DNA of 5,653 bases from NCBI GenBank assembly GCA_012513245.1, contig JAAZCN010000044.1, positions 1 to 5,653 on the forward strand, given 5' to 3'. Made by a program: the position numbers and the translations under genes. This document shows, one piece after another, positions 1 through 5,598 of the stretch. Source of the stretch: Synergistaceae bacterium. Its GTDB lineage: Bacteria; Synergistota; Synergistia; Synergistales; Synergistaceae. Position 1 is the stretch's first letter. Every line of letters begins with the position of its first letter. The notes under the pieces are model-generated. The model ran no database searches, was not told where the DNA came from, and worked only from the letters and a program-made list of their open reading frames with translations.

Positions 1-26
1 CCTTCGATGATGTCGCTTGTCATCTG

Positions 27-82
27 GCTGAGCGGTTGCTAAGCGGTCGCTGAGCAATGGCTTAGCGGTTGTGAGATCAAAA
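27..82 (+). repeat. Array A: four 11-bp-phased GCTNAGC units plus conserved tail
   Basis: Exact GCTNAGC heptamers start at 27, 38, 49 and 60, so the period is exactly 11 bp. The 4-bp spacers are GGTT, GGTC, AATG and GGTT. Where a fifth unit would begin (71) there is instead a tail, GTGAGATCAAAA, which closely matches the tail of array D (5345-5356) and, on the other strand, of array B. This makes A a copy of a dispersed element of about 56 bp with a defined direction (heptamers, then tail). The last two heptamers with their AATG spacer can pair as an RNA hairpin with a 7-bp stem containing one G-U pair and a 4-nt loop. The array lies 3' of the minus-strand four-helix-bundle gene. Function is unknown. 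Confidence 0.9.
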
Positions 83-93
83 ACTGGCAAATA

Positions 94-106
94 TTGCTGA
101 GCAATC
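94..106. repeat. Solo GCTGAGC palindrome
   Basis: A single heptamer (96-102) sits inside a longer perfect inverted repeat, ATTGCT-G-AGCAAT (94-106). The preceding ATATT matches the bases just before array D (5296-5300). A degenerate copy, TCTTAGC, follows at 116-122 but is not in 11-bp phase. This looks like a decayed or minimal member of the same repeat family, lying between array A and the stop codon of the minus-strand gene at 135. Confidence 0.6.
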
Positions 107-134
107 GTTTCATGTTCTTAGCTACACAAAAAAA

Positions 135-512
135 CTATTCTTCTAATTTTTTAATGTAGTTCATGTAATTAGTCATTTTTACCGCAAGATTATTAGCTTT
201 TGTATTGAAAGAGTTTGAATCTTCCTCATCTATATAACCTATCTCTTGTGATATCTCTAACTGACAAACGAGCTCCATCAAAGATGCATAAGATATATTT
301 AGAAAGTGTATCTGGTCTTTTCTACTTTTTCTTGATACGCCCTCTGCTATGTTTGAGGGAACAGATATTGCTGCTCTATATACTTGAGAAAGAAGTGCGA
401 ATTTTTCTTCCAGCGGAAAATTCTTTGCTATAGCATAGCAATCTTTTGCTATTTCTTTTGCCAGTTGATAGATCTCAAGTTTTTGGAAATGAAACATATT
501 ACACCTGTCCAT
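135..512 (-). CDS. Four-helix-bundle protein, S23 / 23S rRNA-intervening-sequence family
   Basis: A 125-residue, helix-rich soluble protein with no signal peptide or membrane segment. The N-terminal FQKLEIYQLAKEIAKDCYAIAK (about 9-30), the core RAAISVPSNIAEG (46-58) and the later LEISQEIGYID (85-95) match the hallmark pattern of the four-helix-bundle family first named from ORFs inside 23S rRNA intervening sequences. Length is normal for the family (about 115-130 residues). Members form oligomeric bundles and bind nucleic acid in the related Avd proteins of diversity-generating retroelements; the role of stand-alone members is not established. The start at 512 is preferred because GAGGG lies 7 nt upstream; M6 at 497 is an alternative. 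The gene is about 35% G+C by hand count, lower than its neighbours, and is flanked by inverted copies of the 11-bp-phased repeat, which suggests acquisition as a cassette (inference). Confidence 0.9.
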   Translation of the reverse strand: MDRCNMFHFQKLEIYQLAKEIAKDCYAIAKNFPLEEKFALLSQVYRAAISVPSNIAEGVSRKSRKDQIHFLNISYASLMELVCQLEISQEIGYIDEEDSNSFNTKANNLAVKMTNYMNYIKKLEE

Positions 513-519
513 GTCTTTT

Positions 520-524
520 CCCTC
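520..524 (-). promoter_or_regulatory. Shine-Dalgarno site of the four-helix-bundle gene
   Basis: The minus strand reads GAGGG, followed by a 7-nt spacer to the ATG at 512-510. This supports the upstream ATG rather than the internal one five codons later, which has only AGG in front of it. Confidence 0.6.
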
Positions 525-603
525 GTATTTTTAATTTACGGCCGTTCAGCAATGGTTTTCTCCGTTGCTCTCCACAACTATCTCTATGCGACTATTTTCT
601 GTC

Positions 604-659
604 TTTCGATTTTACGACGGCTCAGCTATTGCTCAGCAAACGCTCAGCCATTGCTCAGC
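604..659 (-). repeat. Array B: inverted copy of the 11-bp-phased GCTNAGC element
   Basis: Read on the minus strand, four GCTGAGC heptamers begin at 659, 648, 637 and 626, with spacers AATG, GTTT, AATA and CGTC. In phase at 615 comes the tail GTAAAATCGAAA, homologous to the tails of A and D. The orientation is opposite to A, so the two tails face each other across the four-helix-bundle gene. On the plus strand every heptamer appears as GCTCAGC. A further degenerate copy (GTTCAGC) lies at 544-550. The array sits 34 bp beyond the stop codon of the SLBB gene, so it is in either the 3' UTR of that gene or the upstream region of the four-helix-bundle gene. No convincing promoter for the latter was seen here. 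Confidence 0.9.
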
Positions 660-677
660 AGTGGTTTCCCCCTGCCT

Positions 678-705
678 CATCACTCCGTAATGTTACTTCG
701 TGATG
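678..705. other. Imperfect hairpin overlapping the SLBB gene stop
   Basis: CATCAC (678-683) pairs with GTGATG (700-705) and GTAA (687-690) pairs with TTAC (693-696), separated by a symmetric 3-nt mismatch and a 2-nt loop. The structure spans the TAA of the export gene. It lacks a T-run on either side, so it is not a standard Rho-independent terminator. It may protect a 3' end or be chance. Confidence 0.3.
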
Positions 706-2927
706 TTATTGACCGCGGCCACTCCCAGCGCGAACTTATAGATAATGTCCACTATGTTCATTGTATTGCGCATGGACGATGAGAACTGGACTTTCTCGGG
801 GACTACTATGAAGTCGCCTTCCTCTACTATGCGTGGTTTGTTGCCTGCGAGTGCCCTTATTGTAGAACCGGCAGCTTTCATTATGTATGTCCGTTTGGGA
901 CTGGCTGAAGTGCTGTAGCCTCCTGCCATCTTGACGTAGGAGTTGAAGGGCTGTCCTTCTCTGTAAACGAAGGCTGCCGGGGTGAGGACAGAACCTATGA
1001 CCTGGACAGTCCCGGGTTTGTCCGGAATGTAGAGACGGTCTCCCTCTTCAAGGGTAATGTCGTAAGGGCTGCCTTTTAACATCCGGTAATCTTCAGGAAG
1101 TTTGATTACAAGTCTACCAGTTGCTTTAATGTCTTTTACTGCAGCAAGGTAACGGTTCTTCATGGCCATGCTCTCTTTCGCATAAGTCACGTCATTTGTT
1201 CCCGTGGATGTTGCAATGGCCTCGTTGCCTGCGTATACGATCTCTTTTTCAAGAGTTTTTATCATTGTATCAATCTGCTTCTGCTGTTCAGTTCTGACAC
1301 TTTCACGTAAAAAGACTGTTCCGCGCGTGAAAGCATCGGATGCATATCCTCCAGACCTTTCAAGGAGTGAGGATAGTTTTTCTCCTCTCTGGACAGCGTA
1401 GTTGCCGGGGTACAAAACTCTTCCTGTTATGTTGGCGCTTCTATAGATGTTCCAGTCGGGGACTGTACGTACAAAGAGGTAGTCGTCACGATTCAGAATA
1501 AATCTTGATGTTCCCTTTTCTGCTTCCTTGAGGTTCAGATTAATTCTTGTGGTAACGGGGCCTTCAGGGCTGACTTCAACTCTTGTAAGTTCACCTTCTG
1601 ATGCCGCAGTATAGAGAAGTCCGCCCGCTCTGTTAAGTATTTCTGTTAGCGTGGTGACACCATCTACGATAGGGTATACTCCCGGCTGAACCACAGCTCC
1701 CGCGATTCTTACGTTGTAGGCTCCACCCGGTACGGCAAAGATTTTAAGCAGATCGCCATCTTTAAGTATTTGTACGTTCGCCGCAGGGGAGTTAAGGTCA
1801 GATTCAAAAGCTGTCCTAAATGTGTTATGTTCTACGCGGACAAGCTGTATGCGTCCTTTGTATGCTCCGGCGGTTAGCCCTCCTGCGAGAGAGATGACAT
1901 CATTTAGTTTGTTTTCTTTGCTCTTGATTTCATATACCGCAGGTTGTTTTACGTTCCCCGCAACTGCTACCAGAGGTCCGACTGTCGGAATGAAGATTAC
2001 ATCTCCATCAGCCAGACGGCTGTCTCCCGTTCTGTCACCCTTAAGAAGAAGGTTGTAAACATCGAATACCGCAATCTTTTTGTTGTTTCGTTTTACCTCT
2101 ATTGCCCTCATCGATCCCGAAAGGGAGGGTCCACCTGCCTGGGAGAGAACGTCTACGAGGGTCGCCATGGATGATATGGCATAGGCTCCAGGCTGTGCTG
2201 CATGTCCTGTCACATATACAGTTATCGTATGAAGTTTGCCCATTGTGACGTTAAGCTCGAAGTCATTCAGTATCCTTCTGTAAGCATTATCAATAGACTT
2301 TTGCAGTTGCGTGAAGGTCAGACCTGCTGCTGAGACTGGTCCTGCCTGGGGTAGCGTAAGTGTGCCGTCCCTGTCTACAATGAGATTTGCCCTTATTTCA
2401 GAGAATCCCCAAAGATTTATCTTTACTTCGTCGCCAGGGGCAACGACGTAGTTTGGTCCTACGGGGGCATAAGTGAGTGAACTTGTCCTTTTCGTTCGGA
2501 AGAAGTCTGCGCCGAAGCGAGCTAGCTGGCTTCGCATGTTGTTGAACATGCTGCTTCCCTTGACTTCTCTCGGGTCAAGGCGCGGCGAAGTTGAGACAGA
2601 CGAATCTAGCGTTGATATGGTTCCAAGGTTTACATCATCATTATTGATTTTTTCTTGTACAACTATCGGTTCTGTGGATGTCTGATCTTGTATGTCGGGG
2701 ACATCAGCCGTATTCTCCGAACCACTGCTTATCCCTGTATCGGTGTCGCTATCACCCGGAAATCCAACTCCGTTTCCAGTTCCGCTAGAACCCATGCTAA
2801 GTGCATCTGCAGCCGCCTGTACCGCTGCGGCTGTGCCTGTTTGTTGTGCGTAAGCTGTGAGTGGAGCGAAAGTGGAGAATATATATAGTGTGAGAATGAA
2901 GATAACGGATGTTTTGTTTTTTTTCAT
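693..2927 (-). CDS. Multi-SLBB polysaccharide export protein (Wza/OtnA-type)
   Basis: A 744-residue exported protein. Residues 1-27 form a signal peptide (KKNK, hydrophobic core, cleavage after AYA), with no lipobox cysteine, unlike E. coli Wza. A low-complexity Ser/Gly/Asp/Thr-rich linker (about 45-120) follows. A Poly_export domain (about 155-238) has the typical VAPGDEVKINLWG and D-x-DGTLTLPQAG stretches. Five SLBB-type repeats start near residues 235, 320, 405, 497 and 641, each with a G-x-V-x-x-P-G/A-x-Y/F core and a following AGG or SGG. A polar, Lys/Glu-rich segment (about 545-600) may be helical. The hydrophobic C-terminal helix (about 723-740) could serve as the outer-membrane segment, as in Wza. 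The start at 2927 is chosen over an upstream ATG at 3068 because it gives a clean signal peptide, has GGGGG 10 nt upstream, and excludes repeat DNA and the predicted promoter. Likely role: periplasmic/outer-membrane conduit for exopolysaccharide, paired with the divergent YjbH-like gene. Confidence 0.92.
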   Translation of the reverse strand: MKKNKTSVIFILTLYIFSTFAPLTAYAQQTGTAAAVQAAADALSMGSSGTGNGVGFPGDSDTDTGISSGSENTADVPDIQDQTSTEPIVVQEKINNDDVNLGTISTLDSSVSTSPRLDPREVKGSSMFNNMRSQLARFGADFFRTKRTSSLTYAPVGPNYVVAPGDEVKINLWGFSEIRANLIVDRDGTLTLPQAGPVSAAGLTFTQLQKSIDNAYRRILNDFELNVTMGKLHTITVYVTGHAAQPGAYAISSMATLVDVLSQAGGPSLSGSMRAIEVKRNNKKIAVFDVYNLLLKGDRTGDSRLADGDVIFIPTVGPLVAVAGNVKQPAVYEIKSKENKLNDVISLAGGLTAGAYKGRIQLVRVEHNTFRTAFESDLNSPAANVQILKDGDLLKIFAVPGGAYNVRIAGAVVQPGVYPIVDGVTTLTEILNRAGGLLYTAASEGELTRVEVSPEGPVTTRINLNLKEAEKGTSRFILNRDDYLFVRTVPDWNIYRSANITGRVLYPGNYAVQRGEKLSSLLERSGGYASDAFTRGTVFLRESVRTEQQKQIDTMIKTLEKEIVYAGNEAIATSTGTNDVTYAKESMAMKNRYLAAVKDIKATGRLVIKLPEDYRMLKGSPYDITLEEGDRLYIPDKPGTVQVIGSVLTPAAFVYREGQPFNSYVKMAGGYSTSASPKRTYIMKAAGSTIRALAGNKPRIVEEGDFIVVPEKVQFSSSMRNTMNIVDIIYKFALGVAAVNNITK

Positions 2928-2937
2928 ACTGTGAGAA

Positions 2938-2942
2938 CCCCC
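2938..2942 (-). promoter_or_regulatory. Shine-Dalgarno-like site of the SLBB gene
   Basis: The minus strand reads GGGGG, 10 nt upstream of the ATG at 2927-2925. The YjbH-like gene uses the same all-G motif 8 nt before its chosen start, so the two sites support each other. This decides the start against the 47-codon longer reading. Confidence 0.5.
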
Positions 2943-2957
2943 GGTTGGTAAAATATA

Positions 2958-3014
2958 GCTGAGCGATGGCTTAGCGTTGGCAACCGCTGAGCCACAGCTT
3001 AGCAATCCCTGAGC
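2958..3014. repeat. Array C: rearranged GCTNAGC array in the divergent promoter region
   Basis: Exact heptamers start at 2958, 2969, 2986 and 2997, with a degenerate CCTGAGC at 3008. Spacing is 11 bp within each subgroup, but the groups are offset (17 bp from 2969 to 2986). Left arm 2958-2979 and right arm 2981-3003 form an imperfect inverted repeat around a single G at 2980, with most heptamer and spacer positions matching. Unlike A, B and D, this copy has no recognisable tail. It lies in the predicted 5' leader of the SLBB mRNA and reaches to within 2 bp of its -10 box. It may be an operator, a leader structure, or two elements joined head to head. Confidence 0.85.
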
Positions 3015-3015
3015 C

Positions 3016-3044
3016 ATTATAAGTATTCTCTGGGCCATAAGCAA
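3016..3044 (-). promoter_or_regulatory. Predicted sigma70-type promoter of the SLBB gene
   Basis: On the minus strand TTGCTT (3044-3039), a 17-bp spacer and a perfect TATAAT (3021-3016) lie upstream of the export gene. Transcription would begin near 3009, giving a leader of about 80 nt that carries all of array C. The -35 box matches only at TTG. Confidence 0.55.
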
Positions 3045-3061
3045 GGTGTTATTCATAAATC

Positions 3062-3090
3062 GCCACATTTTTTATTTGTTCATATATAAT
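3062..3090 (+). promoter_or_regulatory. Predicted sigma70-type promoter of the YjbH-like gene
   Basis: A perfect TATAAT at 3085-3090 is preceded at 17 bp by GCCACA (3062-3067), a weak -35 box sharing only ACA with the consensus. Transcription would start near 3097, about 38 nt before the ATG at 3135. The A+T-rich surroundings lower the weight of a single -10 match. Confidence 0.5.
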
Positions 3091-3121
3091 GAATAGCGTT
3101 AATTTATTTGTCTTTATTAAT

Positions 3122-3126
3122 GGGGG
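3122..3126 (+). promoter_or_regulatory. Shine-Dalgarno-like site of the YjbH-like gene
   Basis: GGGGG lies 8 nt before the ATG at 3135-3137. It overlaps the alternative ATG at 3120 and lies downstream of the TTG at 3108, so it fits only the 3135 start. Confidence 0.5.
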
Positions 3127-3134
3127 CTTTTTTA

Positions 3135-4763
3135 ATGATAACACAGAGATGTAAACTTTTCTTTTATTCCCTTATTTTCCTTCTCATGCTAGCCATTCCT
3201 TCTTATGCTGTTTCTCCTTCTAATTCTGGTCTTGCTGGACTTTGGGAGTATCCTTCGGCTGAAATGCCAGGTGATGGAATGGGGTGGATATCATTCAGTG
3301 ATTTTTCTCCCTACAGGAGCGGTTCTGCAAGCCTGGGACTTTTTCCGTGGCTGGAGTTAAATATACGCCTTACCGAATTTGCGAATGCTGATCTTATCAG
3401 CCCCGGTTACGGACGTTATAAAGATAAAGCGATGGACCTTAAATTTCTTCTGGCGGAGCAAAAGGGACTGAGGCCTGCCCTTGCAATCGGCGCGCTTGAC
3501 ATGATGGGAACAGAGATCAGAAAGGCCTATTTCGCGGCAGGCACATGGAAGTATGAAGATATTGCTCTGACGCTTGGTTACGCTACTGACACATACAACG
3601 GTTTTTACGGCGGCATATCTTGGGAACCTTTGAAATGGCTTGAGTTAAAGGCGGAATACAGCCCGCTCGATTATACGCAGGACAAGATCGGGGGCAAAAA
3701 ATTACACCCAGGTCAAGCAAAAGAGAAATATAATTTAGGGATAGTCCTCAAAAGTGAATGGGGGCTAAACGGAAGCCTGAGTTATCAAAGAGGCGAAGAG
3801 TTCTGTTTTGGACTAAGTTACGCATTTGATTTGACTAAGCCGGTATTTGGAGGAAAAAACAAGGCAAAGATCGACGAACCTCTGTTGACAGACTGGGATA
3901 AGACAGACATAGAAAAGACGGCCTCCGAACTGCAGGCCGAACTGGGAAAAAAAGGTTTCGGTCTGAGAAATACTGTGGTTCTTGCCGGAGATAAAAAAAT
4001 ACATGTCGCATTTGAAAACATTGGCTATTCTTCACAGGCCGAGGCCGCTGCGCGCGTCATTATCCTGACAGCTCACAAGATCCCCTGGGATACAGAGGTA
4101 TGCTCATTCTCAACAATGGTAAGGGGTAATCCTGTCTCACGGATTGAATTTAATACTGAAAAAATGGCGTTGATAAGGCTGCATGAGCTGGATGCCTATG
4201 ATCTTAACAACGAGTCGGCAGGATGGGCTCCAAAGACAAAGTATGGAACGCTTCCAGGCGAGGAGTGGCAGGTAATGGCCGGACCCGGAGAGAGCATCAG
4301 AAACGGCACAGCTGATATAAGAATTGCCCTCGCTTACGAACCAAGGATCGACAGAACTCTTGATAATGATTACATGGGCAGGCTGGATGTAGATTACATA
4401 GGACATCTGCGTTCCTCTCAGGGATGGGAGGCATATCTCAAAGTACGTCAGCCCATCGATAACGAAATCGACATCTGGTGGCAGCCTGAAATGAACGATA
4501 AGACGAGGATATGGAAAGGTGTGCTCAGTTACATCCATAAGCTGAACGAACGTACATGGGCACTAGGAGAGGTTGGCTGGCTGGATGAAAATTACTTCGG
4601 CGCAAATTTCTGGGGGCGTTATTTCCTTAAGGATTCTCCCTTCTGGATAGGCGGAAGAGTCTCTGTTGTAAAAGAGAGAGATTTTGACTCCTTTGCCGGA
4701 CTTTCTGACTACAGGCGCGAATATTACAACGGCAAAGCCTACTACCTGTCTGTCAACGGATAA
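3135..4763 (+). CDS. YjbH-family exopolysaccharide outer-membrane protein, truncated by in-frame TAA
   Basis: Encodes 542 residues before a TAA; the same frame continues to 5285, so the intact protein would be about 716 residues, close to E. coli YjbH (about 700). Residues 1-25 are a signal peptide ending SYA. SGLAGLWEYPSAEM (31-44) matches the family's N-terminal G-x-x-G-x-x-x-x-P-x-A signature. Alternating aromatic/polar strands with turns (about 50-235 and 390-542) suggest an outer-membrane beta-barrel, with a soluble insert at about 255-345. YjbH belongs to the yjbEFGH exopolysaccharide operon in enterobacteria; its exact role is unsettled. The start at 3135 is chosen because GGGGG (3122-3126) lies 8 nt upstream; an upstream TTG at 3108 and ATG at 3120 lie too close to the predicted promoter or within the ribosome site. 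The truncated product would lack the final strands and may not fold. Confidence 0.85.
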   Translation: MITQRCKLFFYSLIFLLMLAIPSYAVSPSNSGLAGLWEYPSAEMPGDGMGWISFSDFSPYRSGSASLGLFPWLELNIRLTEFANADLISPGYGRYKDKAMDLKFLLAEQKGLRPALAIGALDMMGTEIRKAYFAAGTWKYEDIALTLGYATDTYNGFYGGISWEPLKWLELKAEYSPLDYTQDKIGGKKLHPGQAKEKYNLGIVLKSEWGLNGSLSYQRGEEFCFGLSYAFDLTKPVFGGKNKAKIDEPLLTDWDKTDIEKTASELQAELGKKGFGLRNTVVLAGDKKIHVAFENIGYSSQAEAAARVIILTAHKIPWDTEVCSFSTMVRGNPVSRIEFNTEKMALIRLHELDAYDLNNESAGWAPKTKYGTLPGEEWQVMAGPGESIRNGTADIRIALAYEPRIDRTLDNDYMGRLDVDYIGHLRSSQGWEAYLKVRQPIDNEIDIWWQPEMNDKTRIWKGVLSYIHKLNERTWALGEVGWLDENYFGANFWGRYFLKDSPFWIGGRVSVVKERDFDSFAGLSDYRREYYNGKAYYLSVNG

Positions 4764-5285
4764 AACAACTGGCGGAGTGCTTACTGGGCCGAGTTGGGAT
4801 ACCATGACTCAACGTATACCGCAGATATCATTGCCAGATATGGCAAATTTGTAGATTCTGACAAGGGATACAGAGTAGACGCGATAAGAAACTGGAACGA
4901 TGCCTCCGTAGGCTTCTATTTCACAAATACAGACAGAAAAACACAAGGTAAAAACTTCACGGACGCCGGAATGATCCTACATCTTCCGTTATCCTTCTGG
5001 TACGCCGGCCACCCGAGCAACACTTATTGGGATCAGGAATTTACACTGCTCTCAACCTTCAGACTCTTCGCCGGTGTAATGCCCGGAGCATGGATGACGC
5101 CGGAGAAACTGATAGGAGAATTAAACCCAAGAAGGCTCAACCAGGAACTGGGGCCACTACTTGAAAGGCTTATGAGAGACATTAGGGAAGACCAACAGCC
5201 GCAGGTAGAGAAGAAGAGCGTGTATGGGATTTTGGAGTACCTTAACGGAGATTGGCGCGTGAAAGAGGCGGTACAGGGAGAGTAA
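4764..5285 (+). pseudogene. C-terminal remainder of the YjbH-family gene after the in-frame stop
   Basis: Directly after TAA 4761-4763 the same frame stays open for 173 codons to the TAA at 5283-5285. It begins NNWRSAYWAELGYHDS and contains strand-like segments (TADIIARYG, ASVGFYFTN, MILHLPLSFWY) and a Leu/Arg-rich helical tail, as expected for the last barrel strands of a YjbH protein. Because the frame does not change, one base substitution (for example CAA to TAA) explains the break; a single indel does not. A TTG at 4794 could start an isolated 163-residue product, but it has no ribosome-binding site at proper spacing (GGCGGAG is 16 nt away), and such a piece would lack a signal peptide. 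It is best read as the tail of a disrupted gene, unless the stop is a sequence error or is read through. Confidence 0.8.
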
Positions 5286-5300
5286 GGAGTTAAGGATATT

Positions 5301-5356
5301 GCTGAGCGATGGCTGAGCTGTTGCTGAGCAATGGCTTAGCGATTGTGAAACCAAAG
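5301..5356 (+). repeat. Array D: four 11-bp-phased GCTNAGC units plus conserved tail
   Basis: Heptamers start at 5301, 5312, 5323 and 5334 (exact 11-bp period), with spacers GATG, TGTT, AATG and GATT. The tail GTGAAACCAAAG begins in phase at 5345. The third spacer and the fourth heptamer are identical to those in array A, and the tail differs from A's at only three of twelve positions. It begins 15 bp after the YjbH stop codon, in the same orientation as A and opposite to B. The last two heptamers could form an RNA hairpin with a 7-bp stem in the YjbH transcript's 3' UTR, but no T-run follows, so it is not a standard terminator. Confidence 0.9.
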
Positions 5357-5410
5357 TGCGGAGAATCGTGGCGTGGTTCGTGTCGCGGAGAATTGGATCC
5401 TTAAATCGTG

Positions 5411-5429
5411 ACTGAGCAGTTGTTAAAAC
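5411..5429 (+). repeat. Degenerate solo unit with tail-like sequence
   Basis: ACTGAGC, a 4-bp spacer AGTT, then GTTAAAAC resembles one heptamer unit of the array followed directly by a decayed tail. This may be a remnant or a minimal form of the element. Confidence 0.35.
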
Positions 5430-5523
5430 GGTTAAGGTCACACGTTTAGAAGCCCTTACTCCGTGATACCGACAAACAATCTATCCCCGTTTTCTCGGTA
5501 TGGGCCTGATTAGGGGTGGGTAT

Positions 5524-5543
5524 GGACAAAATCTTTGTCTTTT
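5524..5543 (+). terminator. Weak terminator-like hairpin
   Basis: GACAAA (5525-5530) and TTTGTC (5534-5539) pair around a 3-nt loop, followed by TTTT. The stem is short and A+T-rich and lies 240 bp past the YjbH stop, so termination here would be inefficient. It could equally be chance. Confidence 0.25.
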
Positions 5544-5551
5544 GATGGGAC

Positions 5552-5580
5552 TGAACAAAGTAGCATAACGCTAAGATAAT
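5552..5580 (+). promoter_or_regulatory. Candidate promoter for a gene leaving the right edge
   Basis: TGAACA (5552-5557), a 17-bp spacer and GATAAT (5575-5580) match the sigma70 consensus at four and five of six positions. The predicted start, near 5587, is just before the ATG at 5599. Confidence 0.35.
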
Positions 5581-5598
5581 TTTTTAATTTAAAGGTCC

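Noticed and set aside
1..23. Minus-strand gene starting at 23 (MTSDIIEG...) and leaving the left edge
   Set aside because: Only seven complete codons are visible, no ribosome-binding site precedes the ATG, and array A lies directly upstream. It cannot be supported.
27..82. CRISPR array
   Set aside because: Units are 7-bp palindromes at 11-bp period with 4-bp spacers, far shorter than CRISPR repeats and spacers, and no cas gene is present.
135..512. Diversity-generating retroelement accessory protein (Avd)
   Set aside because: The fold family is related, but no reverse transcriptase, template repeat or variable target gene is in the window. The RAAISVPSNIAEG motif fits the stand-alone S23-type branch.
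384..782. Plus-strand reading frame of 132 codons across array B
   Set aside because: It overlaps two minus-strand genes, runs through repeat DNA, and encodes a cysteine- and histidine-rich sequence with no family resemblance.
3108..3134. TTG start nine codons upstream for the YjbH-like protein
   Set aside because: The start at 3135 has GGGGG 8 nt upstream and gives a compact signal peptide; the TTG has no ribosome-binding site and lies about 11 nt from the predicted transcription start.
4794..5285. Independent 163-residue gene downstream of the YjbH-like gene
   Set aside because: It is in the same frame as the upstream gene and continues the family, has no ribosome-binding site or signal peptide, and starts at a TTG within family sequence.
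5440..5598. Riboswitch or other structured leader before the edge gene
   Set aside because: Small inverted repeats exist, but I could match them to no known riboswitch consensus, and the candidate promoter lies downstream of most of them.
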